From assembly GCA_040772845.1 (NCBI GenBank), contig JAXGXG010000001.1:5332001-5396000 (forward strand): DNA of 64,000 bases, read 5' to 3'. The DNA comes from PWXP01 sp040772845. Its GTDB lineage: Bacteria > Planctomycetota > Planctomycetia > Pirellulales > Thermoguttaceae. Positions within the stretch are counted from its first letter, which is position 1. Every line of letters starts with the position of its first letter. The position numbers were made by a program, and so were the translations under genes. Positions 36,540-45,421 of the stretch are shown one piece after another. Below the pieces are notes generated by a model. It saw only the letters and a program-made list of their open reading frames with translations, was not told the DNA's origin and made no database searches.

Positions 36540-38429
36540 GAATGGCACTGCCGCTTACGCTGTAAGGACTTAGGGAAAACGGCCGATTGGCGTGCTTGGC
36601 GCCACGTGCGCACACCTTCATCGGCAACACGCCTCGTGCGTGTTTCGCAATTCCGTCTCGCCGCCCCGCGGCGGGCACGCGTACCGCTGTCCACAAGATT
36701 CTGCTCTTGAATCGGGACCTTCCTTGGCCTATCCTCTTGTGGAACGAGGCCTTCCTTGGTTCATGCATTGGCTTTTTGCAATTGGACCAAGGAGGGTCTT
36801 TATGTCTTTTTACCAAAAAAGCTCCACGCTGTCACGACGATTTCGCCTCGTTCAGGCATCGTTTCTGCAAGAGGACGGGCTGGCTTTCGCCAAAGTCCTG
36901 CCGGAAGAACAGATCGAGAAAGCCTTCGCCGACGCCCATGCCGACTTCGCTCGGGAAGAGGGTGCCGTGTATACGCCTGCGGTGACCCTGTGGGCGTTTC
37001 TTTCGCAAGTCCTCTTCAAAGAGGAACAGCGATCTTGCATGGCGGCCGTTTCGCGGGTGCTGGTCCTATTGGTCGCTCTGGGACGAAAACCGTGCCTGAA
37101 GAACACCGGCGCCTATTGCCGGGCACGGTCTCGGCTGCCCGAGCCGGTGATTCGCACGCTTGCCACGGACGTGGCCAAAGGATGCGAGCAAGCAGTGCCT
37201 TCGGAGTGGCTGTGGCATGGCCGACACGTGCATCTGGTCGACGGCACGACCGTGAGCATGCCGGACACGGACGCGAACCAAGACGAGTATCCTCAGAATG
37301 TGGCTCAGAAGCCCGGCCTGGGGTTTCCCATTGTGCGGCTCGCGGTGCTCCTGTCGTTAGCCACGGCGATGGTCCAGGACATGGCCTTGGGTCCTTACGC
37401 AGGCAAGGAGACCGGCGAGACGGCGCTGTTTCGCGAACTGCTTGACGGCGTTGATCCGCAGAGCATCATCGTAGCGGACCGCTACTATTGCAGCTATTTC
37501 CTGATTGCCATGGCACTGTTGGGACGTCGGGACTTCGTCGTCCGGTTGCACCAGTGTCGGAAGACGGACTTCACAACGGCGGAGCGTCTGGGCGAGGGGG
37601 ATCATCTGGTCACGTGGCCTCGCCCTCAACGGCCGAAATGGATGGACCATGCGACCTACGAGCAGATTCCCGAGACCATGACACTCCGACTGATCGAGAT
37701 CCAGGTTCATGAGCCAGGTTTTCGAGTTGAGTCGTTGACGGTCGTTACGACGTTGACGGACCCGCGGCAATACCCACGTGAAGACATCGCCGATCTCTAC
37801 CGCCGACGTTGGCTGGTGGAGCTCGATATCCGCGCCATCAAGAAGACCCTGGGGATGGACGTGCTGCGTTGCAAGTCGCCTGCGATGGTCCGCACAGAGA
37901 TGTGGGTCTGCCTGCTGGCGTACAACCTCATTCGTAAGGCCATGCTGGAAGCCGCCTGCGAGGCCGGCGTGTCGCCGCGCGAACTGAGCTTCGCCACGGC
38001 CATGCAAACGATCGCCGCGTCGTGGATGACCTTGATCTGCGCCGATCAAGCATTGCTGTCCACTCTGATTGTTGCCCAATTGGCAAGCCTGGCTGAGCAA
38101 ACGGTCGGCGATCGTCCCAACCGCGTTGAACCGCGTGCGGTGAAACGGCGGTGGAAACCCATAGCCCTGTTGACGAAACCGCGTAAGGAAGCCCGCGAAG
38201 CACTGTTGCGAGGAACCGCCGCATGAAGCACCGGAAATAGACTCCCAACGGCACACGATGCGGAGCATTTGGGCGCCGACATCGATGCGCCGATGGTGCG
38301 CGCCAGGGGCGAACCAATCCCACCACGTCCCACCTCATGCTCCCGGGCGATCCGCGACCTGCGTTCGACGCCATTCCCAAATCGCCCCGACGCACCTAAG
38401 TCCTTACAGCGTAAGCGGCAGTGCCATTC
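36540..38429 (+). mobile_element. IS4-family insertion sequence, complete, with 11-bp target duplication
   Basis: 1,890 bp with perfect 35-bp terminal inverted repeats beginning GAATGGCACTGCCGCTTACG. The target duplication GTGACGGCCAC is intact at 36529-36539 and 38430-38440, in the size range of IS4-family elements, so the insertion looks recent. It carries one transposase gene. Confidence 0.95.
36802..38226 (+). CDS. IS4-family transposase (DDE)
   Basis: About 474 residues from ATG 36802, which has a perfect GGAGG ribosome site; the frame is open to 36592 but that part is IS leader. DDE motifs: VDGTTVSMPDT (D1), IIVADRYYCSYF (D2), and the C1 signature YRRRWLVELDIRAIKKTLGM with the Y-x2-R-x3-E-x6-K spacing typical of IS4. 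Appears intact and probably active, given the perfect ends of the element. Confidence 0.93.
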   Translation: MSFYQKSSTLSRRFRLVQASFLQEDGLAFAKVLPEEQIEKAFADAHADFAREEGAVYTPAVTLWAFLSQVLFKEEQRSCMAAVSRVLVLLVALGRKPCLKNTGAYCRARSRLPEPVIRTLATDVAKGCEQAVPSEWLWHGRHVHLVDGTTVSMPDTDANQDEYPQNVAQKPGLGFPIVRLAVLLSLATAMVQDMALGPYAGKETGETALFRELLDGVDPQSIIVADRYYCSYFLIAMALLGRRDFVVRLHQCRKTDFTTAERLGEGDHLVTWPRPQRPKWMDHATYEQIPETMTLRLIEIQVHEPGFRVESLTVVTTLTDPRQYPREDIADLYRRRWLVELDIRAIKKTLGMDVLRCKSPAMVRTEMWVCLLAYNLIRKAMLEAACEAGVSPRELSFATAMQTIAASWMTLICADQALLSTLIVAQLASLAEQTVGDRPNRVEPRAVKRRWKPIALLTKPRKEAREALLRGTAA

Positions 38430-38448
38430 GTGACGGCCACCAAAATTG

Positions 38449-39028
38449 ATGGGACGGGTAAAGGGGTCGGATATCTTTACCCTTGTGGGGTCAGCGGCAG
38501 CGTTGACGTTGTTGACAGTCACCCTCGCCGCGTCAGAACCTCACCCAACGATCCCAGCCGACACGACGGTGGAGGGCAAGGTCGTCGCCGTAGCCGATGC
38601 CGATACCCTGACCGTCTTGGTCGACAAGACGCAGTACCGAATCCGGCTCGCCGGCATCGACGCCCCGGAGAAGGGGCAGCCGTTCGGAACGAAGGCCCGC
38701 GAGGCCCTCGCCGACAAGGTATTCGGCAAAACCGTCAAGGTCATGTCCCAGGGGAGCCGACCGCTACGGCCGCACAATCGGCGTCGTGTACGCGGGTGAG
38801 TCGTGCGTCAACGCGGCGATGGTCGAGGAGGGCTTCGCTTGGCACTACGTTGCCTATTCGAACAGCAAGGTCTTGGCCAAGACGGAGACGGATGCCCGGG
38901 CAGCCAAGGCCGGGCTGTGGGCCGATCCAGCTCCGACGTCACCCTGGGAGTGGCGACGCAAACCGGCTGGCGAGAAGCAGGGCAAGGGCGAGACTGATTC
39001 TGTAACGCAGTTGTCTCAAGCTACTTGA
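38449..39028 (+). pseudogene. thermonuclease (SNase) family protein, frameshifted
   Basis: Staphylococcal-nuclease-like protein with an export signal. Frame 1 (ATG 38449 to about 38754) encodes a hydrophobic signal (AAALTLLTVTLAASEP) and the SNase core (VVAVADADTLTVLVD, RIRLAGIDAPEKGQPFG). At 38755 one extra A shifts the frame; the second part resumes as DRYGRTIGVVYAGE and runs to 39028 (VEEGFAWHYVAYSNS). Removing that base gives a complete protein of about 190 residues. The start codon lies in a REP-like palindrome (38456-38482), so the first residues, GRVKGSDIF, are repeat-encoded. Inactivated, unless the extra base is a sequencing error. Confidence 0.8.
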
Positions 39029-39112
39029 CACGTTTCGGCCGTCCGATTACCGTCGTTGGTATGCGACACGGCATAGACCCTCTCTTTCCTAACGAGAGTA
39101 GGAGGTTCAAAC

Positions 39113-39991
39113 ATGGGATGGAAGCAGGCCATTCGCAGCGCGAATGCCGCTCAGAAACGAGCAGATGAGGCTCGCGCGAGAAATCTCCGTGCTACCAACA
39201 GGGCAAGGAAACACATTGACAGGAATGCCGATGATGTCATGGCTAAGGTGTACTCGTTGGAATCGGCCTTGGAGCGTGACATCCTCAAAGCCCTCGAACT
39301 GAAGTACTATGAGGGCAGAGGTTTTCAATCCAAGTCGCTTGAGATCCGGGCGGGCGGCTTCGAGGGGGAAATCGGCTTGCAACACTTAACAGGGGCTGCT
39401 GGATCATCCGCCGACTTCGTTCCAAGAGAGTACGAGTGTGACAATGCCATAGTCACGCCTCTTGACGCGGCGGTCACCCAGTGGGGCACGATAGTGGCTT
39501 TCAAAGTCGTAAACAAGGTACATGAGCAACCACTCAGGCTAAACTGGGTCAAGATTACCAATCCGACAAGTAGTCCTGTGTTCCTGGTAGACACGGTGAA
39601 CAACAGATACTACCATCCCATTTCCACAGATCTCAAGGGTGATGTCGTGTTCGGTCAGCCACGTACCGGCCTGATCGTATTTCAGCCCTTTGTGATTCCC
39701 ACTCGAGCTATACAACTCCATTTCTCAAATGTAAAACTGGGGATTGGGAAACGCAATTCAGAAACCTTCAGCTTTGAAATGAGTGATTCAGATCTTTGGC
39801 AGACTATTGAAACCCTAATCCGCCTGCCGAAACTCAGTCAAAGAATCAAGGATACAATGCGGAAAACATCCGCGGAAATGAAGCAGAAGATCGCAGAACG
39901 AGAGTCTGGCTGTCTGCCCGTATTACTTGCTATTGGCGCATTGAGCAGTGCCGTCATGGCCTCTGTTGCCTTCTTGTCCTGGAACATGTAA
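39113..39991 (+). CDS. hypothetical protein with C-terminal membrane anchor
   Basis: Not recognised. Strong ribosome site (AGGAGG) 9 bases before ATG 39113. The first 75 residues are highly charged and helical (MGWKQAIRSANAAQKRADEA), compatible with a coiled coil. The middle, about residues 90-215, appears beta-rich. The last 25 residues include a transmembrane segment (LPVLLAIGALSSAVMASVAF). A tail-anchored membrane protein is likely. GC is lower than in core genes. It sits between the broken thermonuclease gene and the repeated HicB/permease unit. Confidence 0.7.
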   Translation: MGWKQAIRSANAAQKRADEARARNLRATNRARKHIDRNADDVMAKVYSLESALERDILKALELKYYEGRGFQSKSLEIRAGGFEGEIGLQHLTGAAGSSADFVPREYECDNAIVTPLDAAVTQWGTIVAFKVVNKVHEQPLRLNWVKITNPTSSPVFLVDTVNNRYYHPISTDLKGDVVFGQPRTGLIVFQPFVIPTRAIQLHFSNVKLGIGKRNSETFSFEMSDSDLWQTIETLIRLPKLSQRIKDTMRKTSAEMKQKIAERESGCLPVLLAIGALSSAVMASVAFLSWNM

Positions 39992-40142
39992 ACAGGGCGA
40001 ATTAGAAACTGGGGCGTCAGTCCAGGCCCACAGCGTGATGAAGATGGGAAGTCAGGGTCAGGCTTCTAATGTCAACTTTGCAGGATCGGTGTTGGGGGCC
40101 AATATCTCCCGGCCCGTCGCCTCCCCAGAGGACAGAAGGAGA

Positions 40143-40370
40143 ATGATAACGCGATACACGGTCATCTACGAGCCGGGCGAGCGTAACTGGTCGGCGTATG
40201 TTCCGGATCTTCCTGGCTGCATTGCAACCGGAGCGACGCGAGAAGAGGTGCAGGCCCTAATCCGCGAGGCGATTGAGTTCCACCTGGAAGGTATGCGGAT
40301 CCACAACGAGTCTGTCCCCGAGCCGAGGGTCGAAGCAGGGCTCGTCGAGGTGACTTTCTCGGACGCATGA
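40143..40370 (+). CDS. HicB-like protein, orphan, copy 1
   Basis: 75 residues with the HicB partial RNase H fold pattern: MITRYTVIYEPGERNWSAYV, PDLPGCIATGATREEVQALI, and REAIEFHLEGM. HicB normally neutralises the mRNA interferase HicA, but no HicA-like gene (short, double-stranded-RNA-binding-like) is adjacent, and no DNA-binding domain follows. The ribosome site AGAAGGAGA precedes ATG 40143. Nearly identical to the protein at 63000-63227; a truncated third copy is at 42549. An orphan antitoxin-like protein that marks the right end of both segments. Confidence 0.85.
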   Translation: MITRYTVIYEPGERNWSAYVPDLPGCIATGATREEVQALIREAIEFHLEGMRIHNESVPEPRVEAGLVEVTFSDA

Positions 40371-40544
40371 CAGGGCACCGTGGCGGCTTGGCGCCGCGTT
40401 TGTTTTGTGTCACCCTTGGTGTTTCGCGTGGCGGCTGTGGGAGCGGGGAGCGAGAAAAAGGCACAGCCAAAGCGGCGTCAAGCCGCCGCACTCCAAGGAC
40501 AACCTCGCGCGGGCGGTTGACCTGGGATCGCACCCAACCTGTGG

Positions 40545-40811
40545 AGTGTGGTGATTGTGTACTTGACCCTCACCATTCCCCGTGTCATGCTGTTTGAGGC
40601 GTTTCTTTCCTTCCTGGGGCTGGGCGTCGAGCCGCCCGACGTGTCCTGGGGCCTGCTGGCCAACGAAGGCATCCAAGCCATCACACCGATCCGGATCTAC
40701 TGGTGGCTGGTTGTCTATCCGGGGCTGGCACTGGGGATAACCTTACTCGCCTTGAACTTCCTGGGCGACGGGCTTCGCGACGCCCTCGACCCGCGCATGA
40801 AAAACCGTTAG
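40545..40811 (+). pseudogene. permease (OppC-type) 3' fragment, copy 2
   Basis: Encodes the last 87 or so residues of the permease at 25050-26111 (VYLTLTIPRVMLFEAFLSFL to DPRMKNR) without start region. Matching begins near CCAACCTGTGGAG. Its downstream flank matches that of copy 1. Confidence 0.9.
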
Positions 40812-40908
40812 CAAACGGATGCAGCGATTGACCTTCTCGTTGCATCCATCTCGGCGAGCGGGGTCCGTGAGACCCCTGTTTCTGCAAGGCGTCGTGCATT
40901 CGGGCACT
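40812..40908 (+). repeat. proposed left end of accessory segment B
   Basis: Matches 26112-26208 with scattered differences, directly after a permease 3' end in both places. Confidence 0.75.
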
Positions 40909-41127
40909 TTCGTGACACACTACACCTTCGGTGTGTTTCTGATTACGCGGCGCATGGCCGGTGTGGTGACGATGTCTTTCGTGCCGAAGGTACAGCCCTA
41001 TGCCAGCCCCGATGGACGAGTAAAGACTCCCGCCCCTCTCTTTAGAACGTCTTGTCCCGATGGTCGCAGACGCCGCACGTGCGCCTCGATTCGCTCCGTG
41101 GGCACAAGCGACGGCCGTCGCCGTACT

Positions 41128-41346
41128 TCAACTGCCCGCTCGGTGCGAAAAGAAGGACGCCAAGCTGGCGTCAGGGCCGACTTCGACGGACCGATTGGGA
41201 TCGCCCAGCAATCGTCGCAAGTCTTCCGACCGGTAGGAGCCGGTGCGCCGGTAGTGCTCAATCATCGCCGTGACCCAATCGGCCGGCGGAAGTTCGCGCA
41301 GCCTCGTCCGTATACCCCGCAGTTCATCGTCGGTCACGGTAGACAT
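41128..41346 (-). CDS. small partner protein of the Ntn-hydrolase (72 aa)
   Basis: Starts at ATG 41346 with an excellent ribosome site (AAGGAGG) and overlaps the end of the upstream Ntn-hydrolase gene by 23 bp, so the two are translated together. Sequence pattern: MSTVTDDELRGIRTRLRELP, then MIEHYRRTGSYRSEDLRRLL and LGDPNRSVEVGPDASLASFF. It looks helical and soluble. No family recognised. The coupling suggests a regulator, inhibitor or adaptor of the hydrolase. Confidence 0.65.
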   Translation of the reverse strand: MSTVTDDELRGIRTRLRELPPADWVTAMIEHYRRTGSYRSEDLRRLLGDPNRSVEVGPDASLASFFSHRAGS

Positions 41347-42226
41347 CGAACACCCCTCCTTCCCCAATGGCCGCATCGAAACCCTTGTGACGGACCCAAC
41401 GGAACTTTCTGTCGGTTGTAATAACCGCAACTTCGACCGGGCCCCCACATACGGGGGCCATGTGGGAGAACTTCATTGTCTTAATAGTAGTATAAATCGA
41501 CGCATGCACCCAGTCAATCGCCTCGCGGATCGGCAAGTCGCGAGGTTGGCCGAGACATGACGCTCGAACCAAGTTGAACAGGTCCTCAGGAGTTCCAGCC
41601 CACTTGTCGGACCGAAGAATTCTCGCGAAGAGCGAGTCATCGAGGCCGAAGACTAGCCGGTCTATGAGGTTTGGACACCCCCAGAATCTGGTGGCTCCCA
41701 CGGCGAGCGGCTCGACGGAGCGCGGACCAGCAAGTGTAGGTTCGTAAAGCACCTCAAAGGCGGCCGGACGCCGATCGGTCATCAAGTATCCCCCAACACA
41801 GAAACCGCCTGAGAACGCCTGCGTCAGGAAGTCCAGTTCGCGTTCCTCATCGGGAGTCCTTGAGGTTTGACTGTGCAATTGTCGAGCACGCTGAACAACG
41901 GAACTTGCCTCGGTCGAGTAAGCGTCCCAGAAGAACCGGTTCCAGCGATTGGCAACGTCCGACATTGACTGGACACCTTCGCCAATCAGGGAGTCGGCAA
42001 ACTGCGCTATTAGCGTTCGGTAGCTGACGTTTGGGAGATTTCCCAGCCCCCACATGGCTATGGCCAGTGTGCTGTCGTCACCGACCTGAAAAATCTTCTG
42101 AGCAAAATTGTAGTGATGGTCCGCACCCCGTGCGCCGGGATCCATTGCGGGGACGAACATCGTTGTTGTGCTGTCCGCTCCTAGTACAACCCCCTCTCCC
42201 GACAAATAGCAGGCAGCGATTGTCAT
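41324..42226 (-). CDS. proteasome/HslV-like Ntn-hydrolase
   Basis: Starting at ATG 42226 (ribosome site GGGAGG) the product begins MTIAACYLSGEGVVLGADSTTT, which matches the start of mature proteasome beta and HslV subunits, T-T-I/x-x-x-x-x-G-V-V-x-A-A-D-S-R. Removal of the initiator Met would expose Thr2 as the catalytic N-terminal nucleophile; no propeptide is needed. The frame is open to 42280 but those 18 residues would mask the Thr. At about 300 residues it is longer than HslV (about 175), with a C-terminal half of unknown nature. No ATPase partner is adjacent, only the 72-residue protein overlapping its 3' end. Active-site assignment is by pattern; function unknown. Confidence 0.65.
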   Translation of the reverse strand: MTIAACYLSGEGVVLGADSTTTMFVPAMDPGARGADHHYNFAQKIFQVGDDSTLAIAMWGLGNLPNVSYRTLIAQFADSLIGEGVQSMSDVANRWNRFFWDAYSTEASSVVQRARQLHSQTSRTPDEERELDFLTQAFSGGFCVGGYLMTDRRPAAFEVLYEPTLAGPRSVEPLAVGATRFWGCPNLIDRLVFGLDDSLFARILRSDKWAGTPEDLFNLVRASCLGQPRDLPIREAIDWVHASIYTTIKTMKFSHMAPVCGGPVEVAVITTDRKFRWVRHKGFDAAIGEGGVFDVYRDRR

Positions 42227-42280
42227 GGTTACCTCCCCCGAAGTTATCCCAAGGCTGACGGCCAGCACAAGACATGACAC

Positions 42281-42548
42281 TACAACCTTTATGGGCAGGA
42301 GTCAATGACCACAAACATGGGGCGCAAATATCCCACGACGTGATGTGGCACGAAACAGTAGAGCATCGCGAGTGTTCACGGCGACGCGGTTTCGGCCAAA
42401 CTGCACGGGGTACTATTCGTGGGGCGAGTGGCGGGGGGATGCGCAAAGGCGGGGTTGGGGCCGCATGCAGGCGAGAGGGGGTCTTGTGGCCGGAATGCTC
42501 CCGATGGATGGGGCACTCCGGCTCTTGGGCGACAGGAAAGGAATCGAA
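42281..42548. other. non-coding stretch, nothing recognised
   Basis: About 270 bp upstream of the Ntn-hydrolase gene, probably containing its promoter; no other feature seen. Confidence 0.35.
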
Positions 42549-42667
42549 CATGAGGTACAGGCCCTAATCCGCGAGGCGATTGAGTTCCACCTGGAAGGTA
42601 TGCGGCTCCACAACGAATCTGTTCCCGAGCCGACTGTCGAAGCGGGGCTCGTCGAGGTGACTTTCTC
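42549..42667 (+). pseudogene. hicB-like fragment (C-terminal half)
   Basis: Encodes VQALIREAIEFHLEGMRLHN and on to EAGLVEVTFS, matching residues 36-73 of the HicB-like proteins. Its 5' half is missing, and its last codons are replaced by the start of the 775-bp hairpin repeat. Confidence 0.85.
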
Positions 42668-43443
42668 AGGGAACCCCGGGGGCAGGCCTACACTTTACAC
42701 TTTACGGAGATACGTGCATGGACATGCAATGCGCAGCCGTCAGGCGGGCGTCTTCCTCTGCTTCCTCCGCGGGCTCCTGTTCGTTTTCTGGACTGGGTCA
42801 ATGGCCGAAATGGAAAGAAGGAAGGAACAGGAGGAAGCAGAGGGAGCAGAGAAAGGAAAGGGATGTGGTGCGTTGCTGGATTCCGCGGGGCCCGCTCTCG
42901 CTAGCCGCGGCCGGGATCGATCGTGACTGGCCAGCTACAGGCAGGGTTCATCCGAGATATGCCCCAACGCACGGCCGCCGCCAAAGGCGGCGGCCGTGCG
43001 TTGGGGGGAGTGAGGAGTTGGCGGTTGCCGCCCGGTAGCTCGCTGACCACGGCTCCAGCCGGGCAAGCCGGCATGGTGACCGCCCGCATTCCGGCGGCTG
43101 CGCCGCCGGAATGCGGGAAGAACGGAAGAAAGGACGGTTGCTTGTGTAGTGGTCAATCATTCGCTCCACCGGCACGTTGCCGGCGGTTGCGGCCGGGAAC
43201 CGGTCGGCGCGCCTGGCCCGGCCTAGCCCTGAACGCCCCACAAACCCCGCCGCTGCCACTTGTCACCCAACCGATAGTCGGGATAGAATGCAGCCCGGCG
43301 GGACGGCGCCCGGCATAGAAACTCCATAGGCGCTCCTGCTAGGGCGGTTTGAGTTCAACTTCCTTCTATCCCGCCCGCTCCCGCCCGGGGTTCCTCCATG
43401 GCGTGGCCTTTCGCGGGAGCGGGCGGGATAGAAGCCTTAACAT
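42666..43443 (+). repeat. hairpin-rich 775-bp repeat, copy 1
   Basis: Shared with 53251-54022 and 59465-60243. It begins AGGGAACCCCGGGGGCAGGC and ends GGGATAGAAGCCTTAAC. It contains three long perfect hairpins: a 21-bp stem with AAA loop (42962-43006), a 16-bp stem with TGC loop (43084-43118) and a 19-bp stem (about 43366-43434). No convincing protein is conserved across copies. Its left edge interrupts a different gene in copy 1 (hicB) and copy 3 (IS110), so it behaves like a mobile element. Confidence 0.75.
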
Positions 43444-43487
43444 TCTGTGCCTTTACTCACCTAGCCCCAAAGAACTGGAAGACCTGA

Positions 43488-44069
43488 TTGAGTGATAGCC
43501 CACGCATCCTGATCGTCGGTGGCCCGAATGGATCGGGGAAGACGACGCTTGCGCTAGAGTACTCGCGGGAATTTTGCCTTCCCTACATTGGTGCCGACGC
43601 GATTGCAGAGTCCCTGAATCCTGCGAATCCCGCGGCGGCCCGGGTTGCTGCTGGCAGACAGTTCCTTGAAACACTGGAAGATTACAGGTCGCAGAAGGCG
43701 TCGTGCGTCTGTGAATCGACTCTTTCCGGTTTGACGATGCGAAATTTCATCGCGTCGGCGCAGATGGCTGCCTACTCCATCGACATAGCGTTCTTGTTTG
43801 TGGATTCTGCAGACGCATGCGTTGCTCGAGTCGCCGAACGTGTCCGAAAGGGCGGCCACAACGTCCCGGCATCAGATATCCGACGCCGCTTCACGAGGTC
43901 GCTGGACAACTTCTGGCGAATCTACCGCGAGCTGGCCGATAATTGGGTACTGATTTATAATGGGATGACGGCGATGCAAGACGTCGCGACTGGATCTCGC
44001 GACCAAACCACTGTTCGGAATCACGAACTCTACTCGACCTATTTGACACTTGTTGGTGAAACGCCATGA
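43488..44069 (+). CDS. zeta-toxin-like P-loop kinase
   Basis: Starts at TTG 43488 (MSDSPRILIVGGPNGSGKTT). The Walker A GGPNGSGKTTLA at residues 9-20, then ADAIAESLNPANPAAARVAA and CVCESTLSGLTMRNFI, is the arrangement of zeta/AAA_33 kinases, which phosphorylate UDP-N-acetylglucosamine or similar substrates. A lid-like arginine segment DIRRRFTRSLDNFWRIYREL follows. 193 residues. It overlaps the next gene by 4 bp (ATGA), the layout of a toxin-antitoxin or kinase-partner module. A second copy at 54066-57357 is broken by a frameshift and two insertion sequences. Toxicity is inferred, not shown. Confidence 0.8.
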   Translation: MSDSPRILIVGGPNGSGKTTLALEYSREFCLPYIGADAIAESLNPANPAAARVAAGRQFLETLEDYRSQKASCVCESTLSGLTMRNFIASAQMAAYSIDIAFLFVDSADACVARVAERVRKGGHNVPASDIRRRFTRSLDNFWRIYRELADNWVLIYNGMTAMQDVATGSRDQTTVRNHELYSTYLTLVGETP

Positions 44070-44287
44070 TTCGACCTCGATTAACCGCCGAGACTTATGC
44101 AACAATCGACGAGATTGTCCGTGTGGGAAATCGTGCTGTCGCCAATGCTCAAGAAGAAAGCAGGCGGCTAGGAGTTCCGAACGTCTACTCGATCAATGGC
44201 CGACTTTATTACGAAACATCCACCGGCGAACTATCCACTGCGGACCCTTACGTCACAGAACCAACGGATGAACGCGAGCCGGAATAG
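44066..44287 (+). CDS. small partner (putative antitoxin) of the zeta-like kinase
   Basis: 73 residues, beginning MIRPRLTAETYATIDEIVRV, translationally coupled to the kinase gene by a 4-bp overlap. Helical N-terminal half with acidic C-terminus (EPTDEREPE). No match to the classic epsilon antitoxin, but small acidic proteins of this kind accompany many zeta-like kinases. An identical protein is encoded at 57354-57575, where the kinase is broken; its preservation there is interesting. Confidence 0.65.
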   Translation: MIRPRLTAETYATIDEIVRVGNRAVANAQEESRRLGVPNVYSINGRLYYETSTGELSTADPYVTEPTDEREPE

Positions 44288-44295
44288 GCCGGGAC

Positions 44296-44340
44296 GGGTA
44301 AAGGGGTCGGGACGGGTAAAGGGGTCGGGTATCTTTACCC
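44296..44340 (+). repeat. two tandem REP-like units before RAYT copy 2
   Basis: GGGTAAAGGGGTCGGGAC directly followed by the full palindrome GGGTAAAGGGGTCGGG/TATCTTTACCC. Confidence 0.8.
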
Positions 44341-45384
44341 TTGACAGTGCTGGTGGAGGATGGTAATCTCAGGTCATGCCACGACGATTGCGAGTTGCCA
44401 CGGGGGGATATGCGTACCATGTGCTGAACCGTGGGGTGGGCAAAAGGCGCCTGTTCGCCAAAGAGCGGGACTTCGAGGCGTTCGAGGAGATCATCGGCCA
44501 GGCGAAGGAGCGGTTGCCGATGCGCGTGCTGGCGTGGTGCGTTATGCCGACGCATTGGCATTTCGTTCTTTGGCCGCGCGAGGATGGCGACCTGTCGGAG
44601 TTCATGCGTTGGTTGACGGTCACGCACACGCAGCGCTGGCACGCGGCGCATCGGACGGCGGGAACCGGCCCGCTTTACCAGGGCCGCTTCAAGTCGTTCC
44701 CGATTCAGGAAGACGACCATCTTGTGACCGTGTTGCGGTACGTGGAGCGGAACCCGGTGCGCGCGAAGCTGGTGGCAGAGGCCGATGCCTGGCGGTGGTC
44801 GAGCCTCTGGCATCGCACGCACCGCAACCGCGCCAGCTTGGTGGATGCCGGCCCGGTGGCGCTTCCGCGGCGCTGGCGTCGGCACGTGCAAGCTGCGCAA
44901 ACCGAGGCGGAGCTGGCGGCGCTAAAGCGTTCGGTGGTGCGTGGTTCGCCTTTCGGCGACGCCGATTGGCAGCAGCGCACCGCAAAGCAGTTAGGCCTCG
45001 AATCGACGCTTCGCCCCCGCGGCCACCCCTGGCCTGGCAAATCGTCTTACACGGCCGGAACCGACCCGATACAGACCGGCGGATTTGGCTGCATTGGCCA
45101 CACAAGTCCTTATTAGAAAGCAGTTTACGAACATGTCTCGGACGCGGTTGCGGCGCGTTAGGTGGTCGACGCCGACCTGACAACATCCCTGCCCTAGATT
45201 GCACCCGCCTCCGGAGGGGGTGGTGGGTGCGGGCTTGGCGCGATAGGCGGACCAGATAACACGCGGACAGCGAAATTGCGAAATGATGGCAGGGTCTTGA
45301 CCGGCAACGGGTTACGGGACAGAATTGGCGTTGGCTCGGGGGTTCTTGTCCCGCCGAACCGGCGGGCCTAAAGAATTAGTACGG
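44316..45384 (+). repeat. 1.07-kb near-identical duplication, copy A
   Basis: Matches 49466-50534 (offset 5,150) without visible difference through the RAYT gene and about 270 bp beyond, up to an attC-like site where the copies diverge. Recent segmental or cassette duplication. Confidence 0.85.
44376..45116 (+). CDS. REP-associated tyrosine transposase (RAYT), copy 2
   Basis: Same family as copy 1: HUH motif VMPTHWHFVLWP and tyrosine in LRYVERNPVRAKLV. The first 220 residues are over 95 percent identical to copy 1; the last 26 (from PGKSSYTAGTDPIQ) are replaced, because the 3' end has recombined with other sequence. Whether this tail matters for activity is unclear. Its protein is identical to copy 3 at 49526. 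Confidence 0.88.
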   Translation: MPRRLRVATGGYAYHVLNRGVGKRRLFAKERDFEAFEEIIGQAKERLPMRVLAWCVMPTHWHFVLWPREDGDLSEFMRWLTVTHTQRWHAAHRTAGTGPLYQGRFKSFPIQEDDHLVTVLRYVERNPVRAKLVAEADAWRWSSLWHRTHRNRASLVDAGPVALPRRWRRHVQAAQTEAELAALKRSVVRGSPFGDADWQQRTAKQLGLESTLRPRGHPWPGKSSYTAGTDPIQTGGFGCIGHTSPY

Positions 45385-45417
45385 GAACAGGCCGGCGGGA
45401 TAAATACAACGTTAGGC
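45345..45417 (+). other. attC-like site, upstream of the first cassette gene
   Basis: CTTGTCCCGCC can pair with GGCGGGATAAATACAA, and the site ends in GTTAGGC (45411-45417), an integron R-box type core, 4 bp before the next gene. The left core is not canonical (GCCTAAAG inside the hairpin). Confidence 0.45.
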
Positions 45418-45421
45418 CGCC

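Larger units (their letters stand above)
40046..40811 (+). repeat. right-end unit of segment A (hicB-like gene and permease 3' end)
   Basis: 766 bp matching 62904-63669 at equal length with a few percent differences: leader, HicB-like gene, a short palindromic stretch (AAGCGGCGTCAAGCCGCCGC) and the permease 3' end. Proposed right end of an island-like segment. Confidence 0.85.

Noticed and set aside
42718..43038. Possible protein gene in the 775-bp repeat
   Set aside because: Different frames are open in different copies and the 'product' runs through perfect hairpins; structure explains the conservation better.
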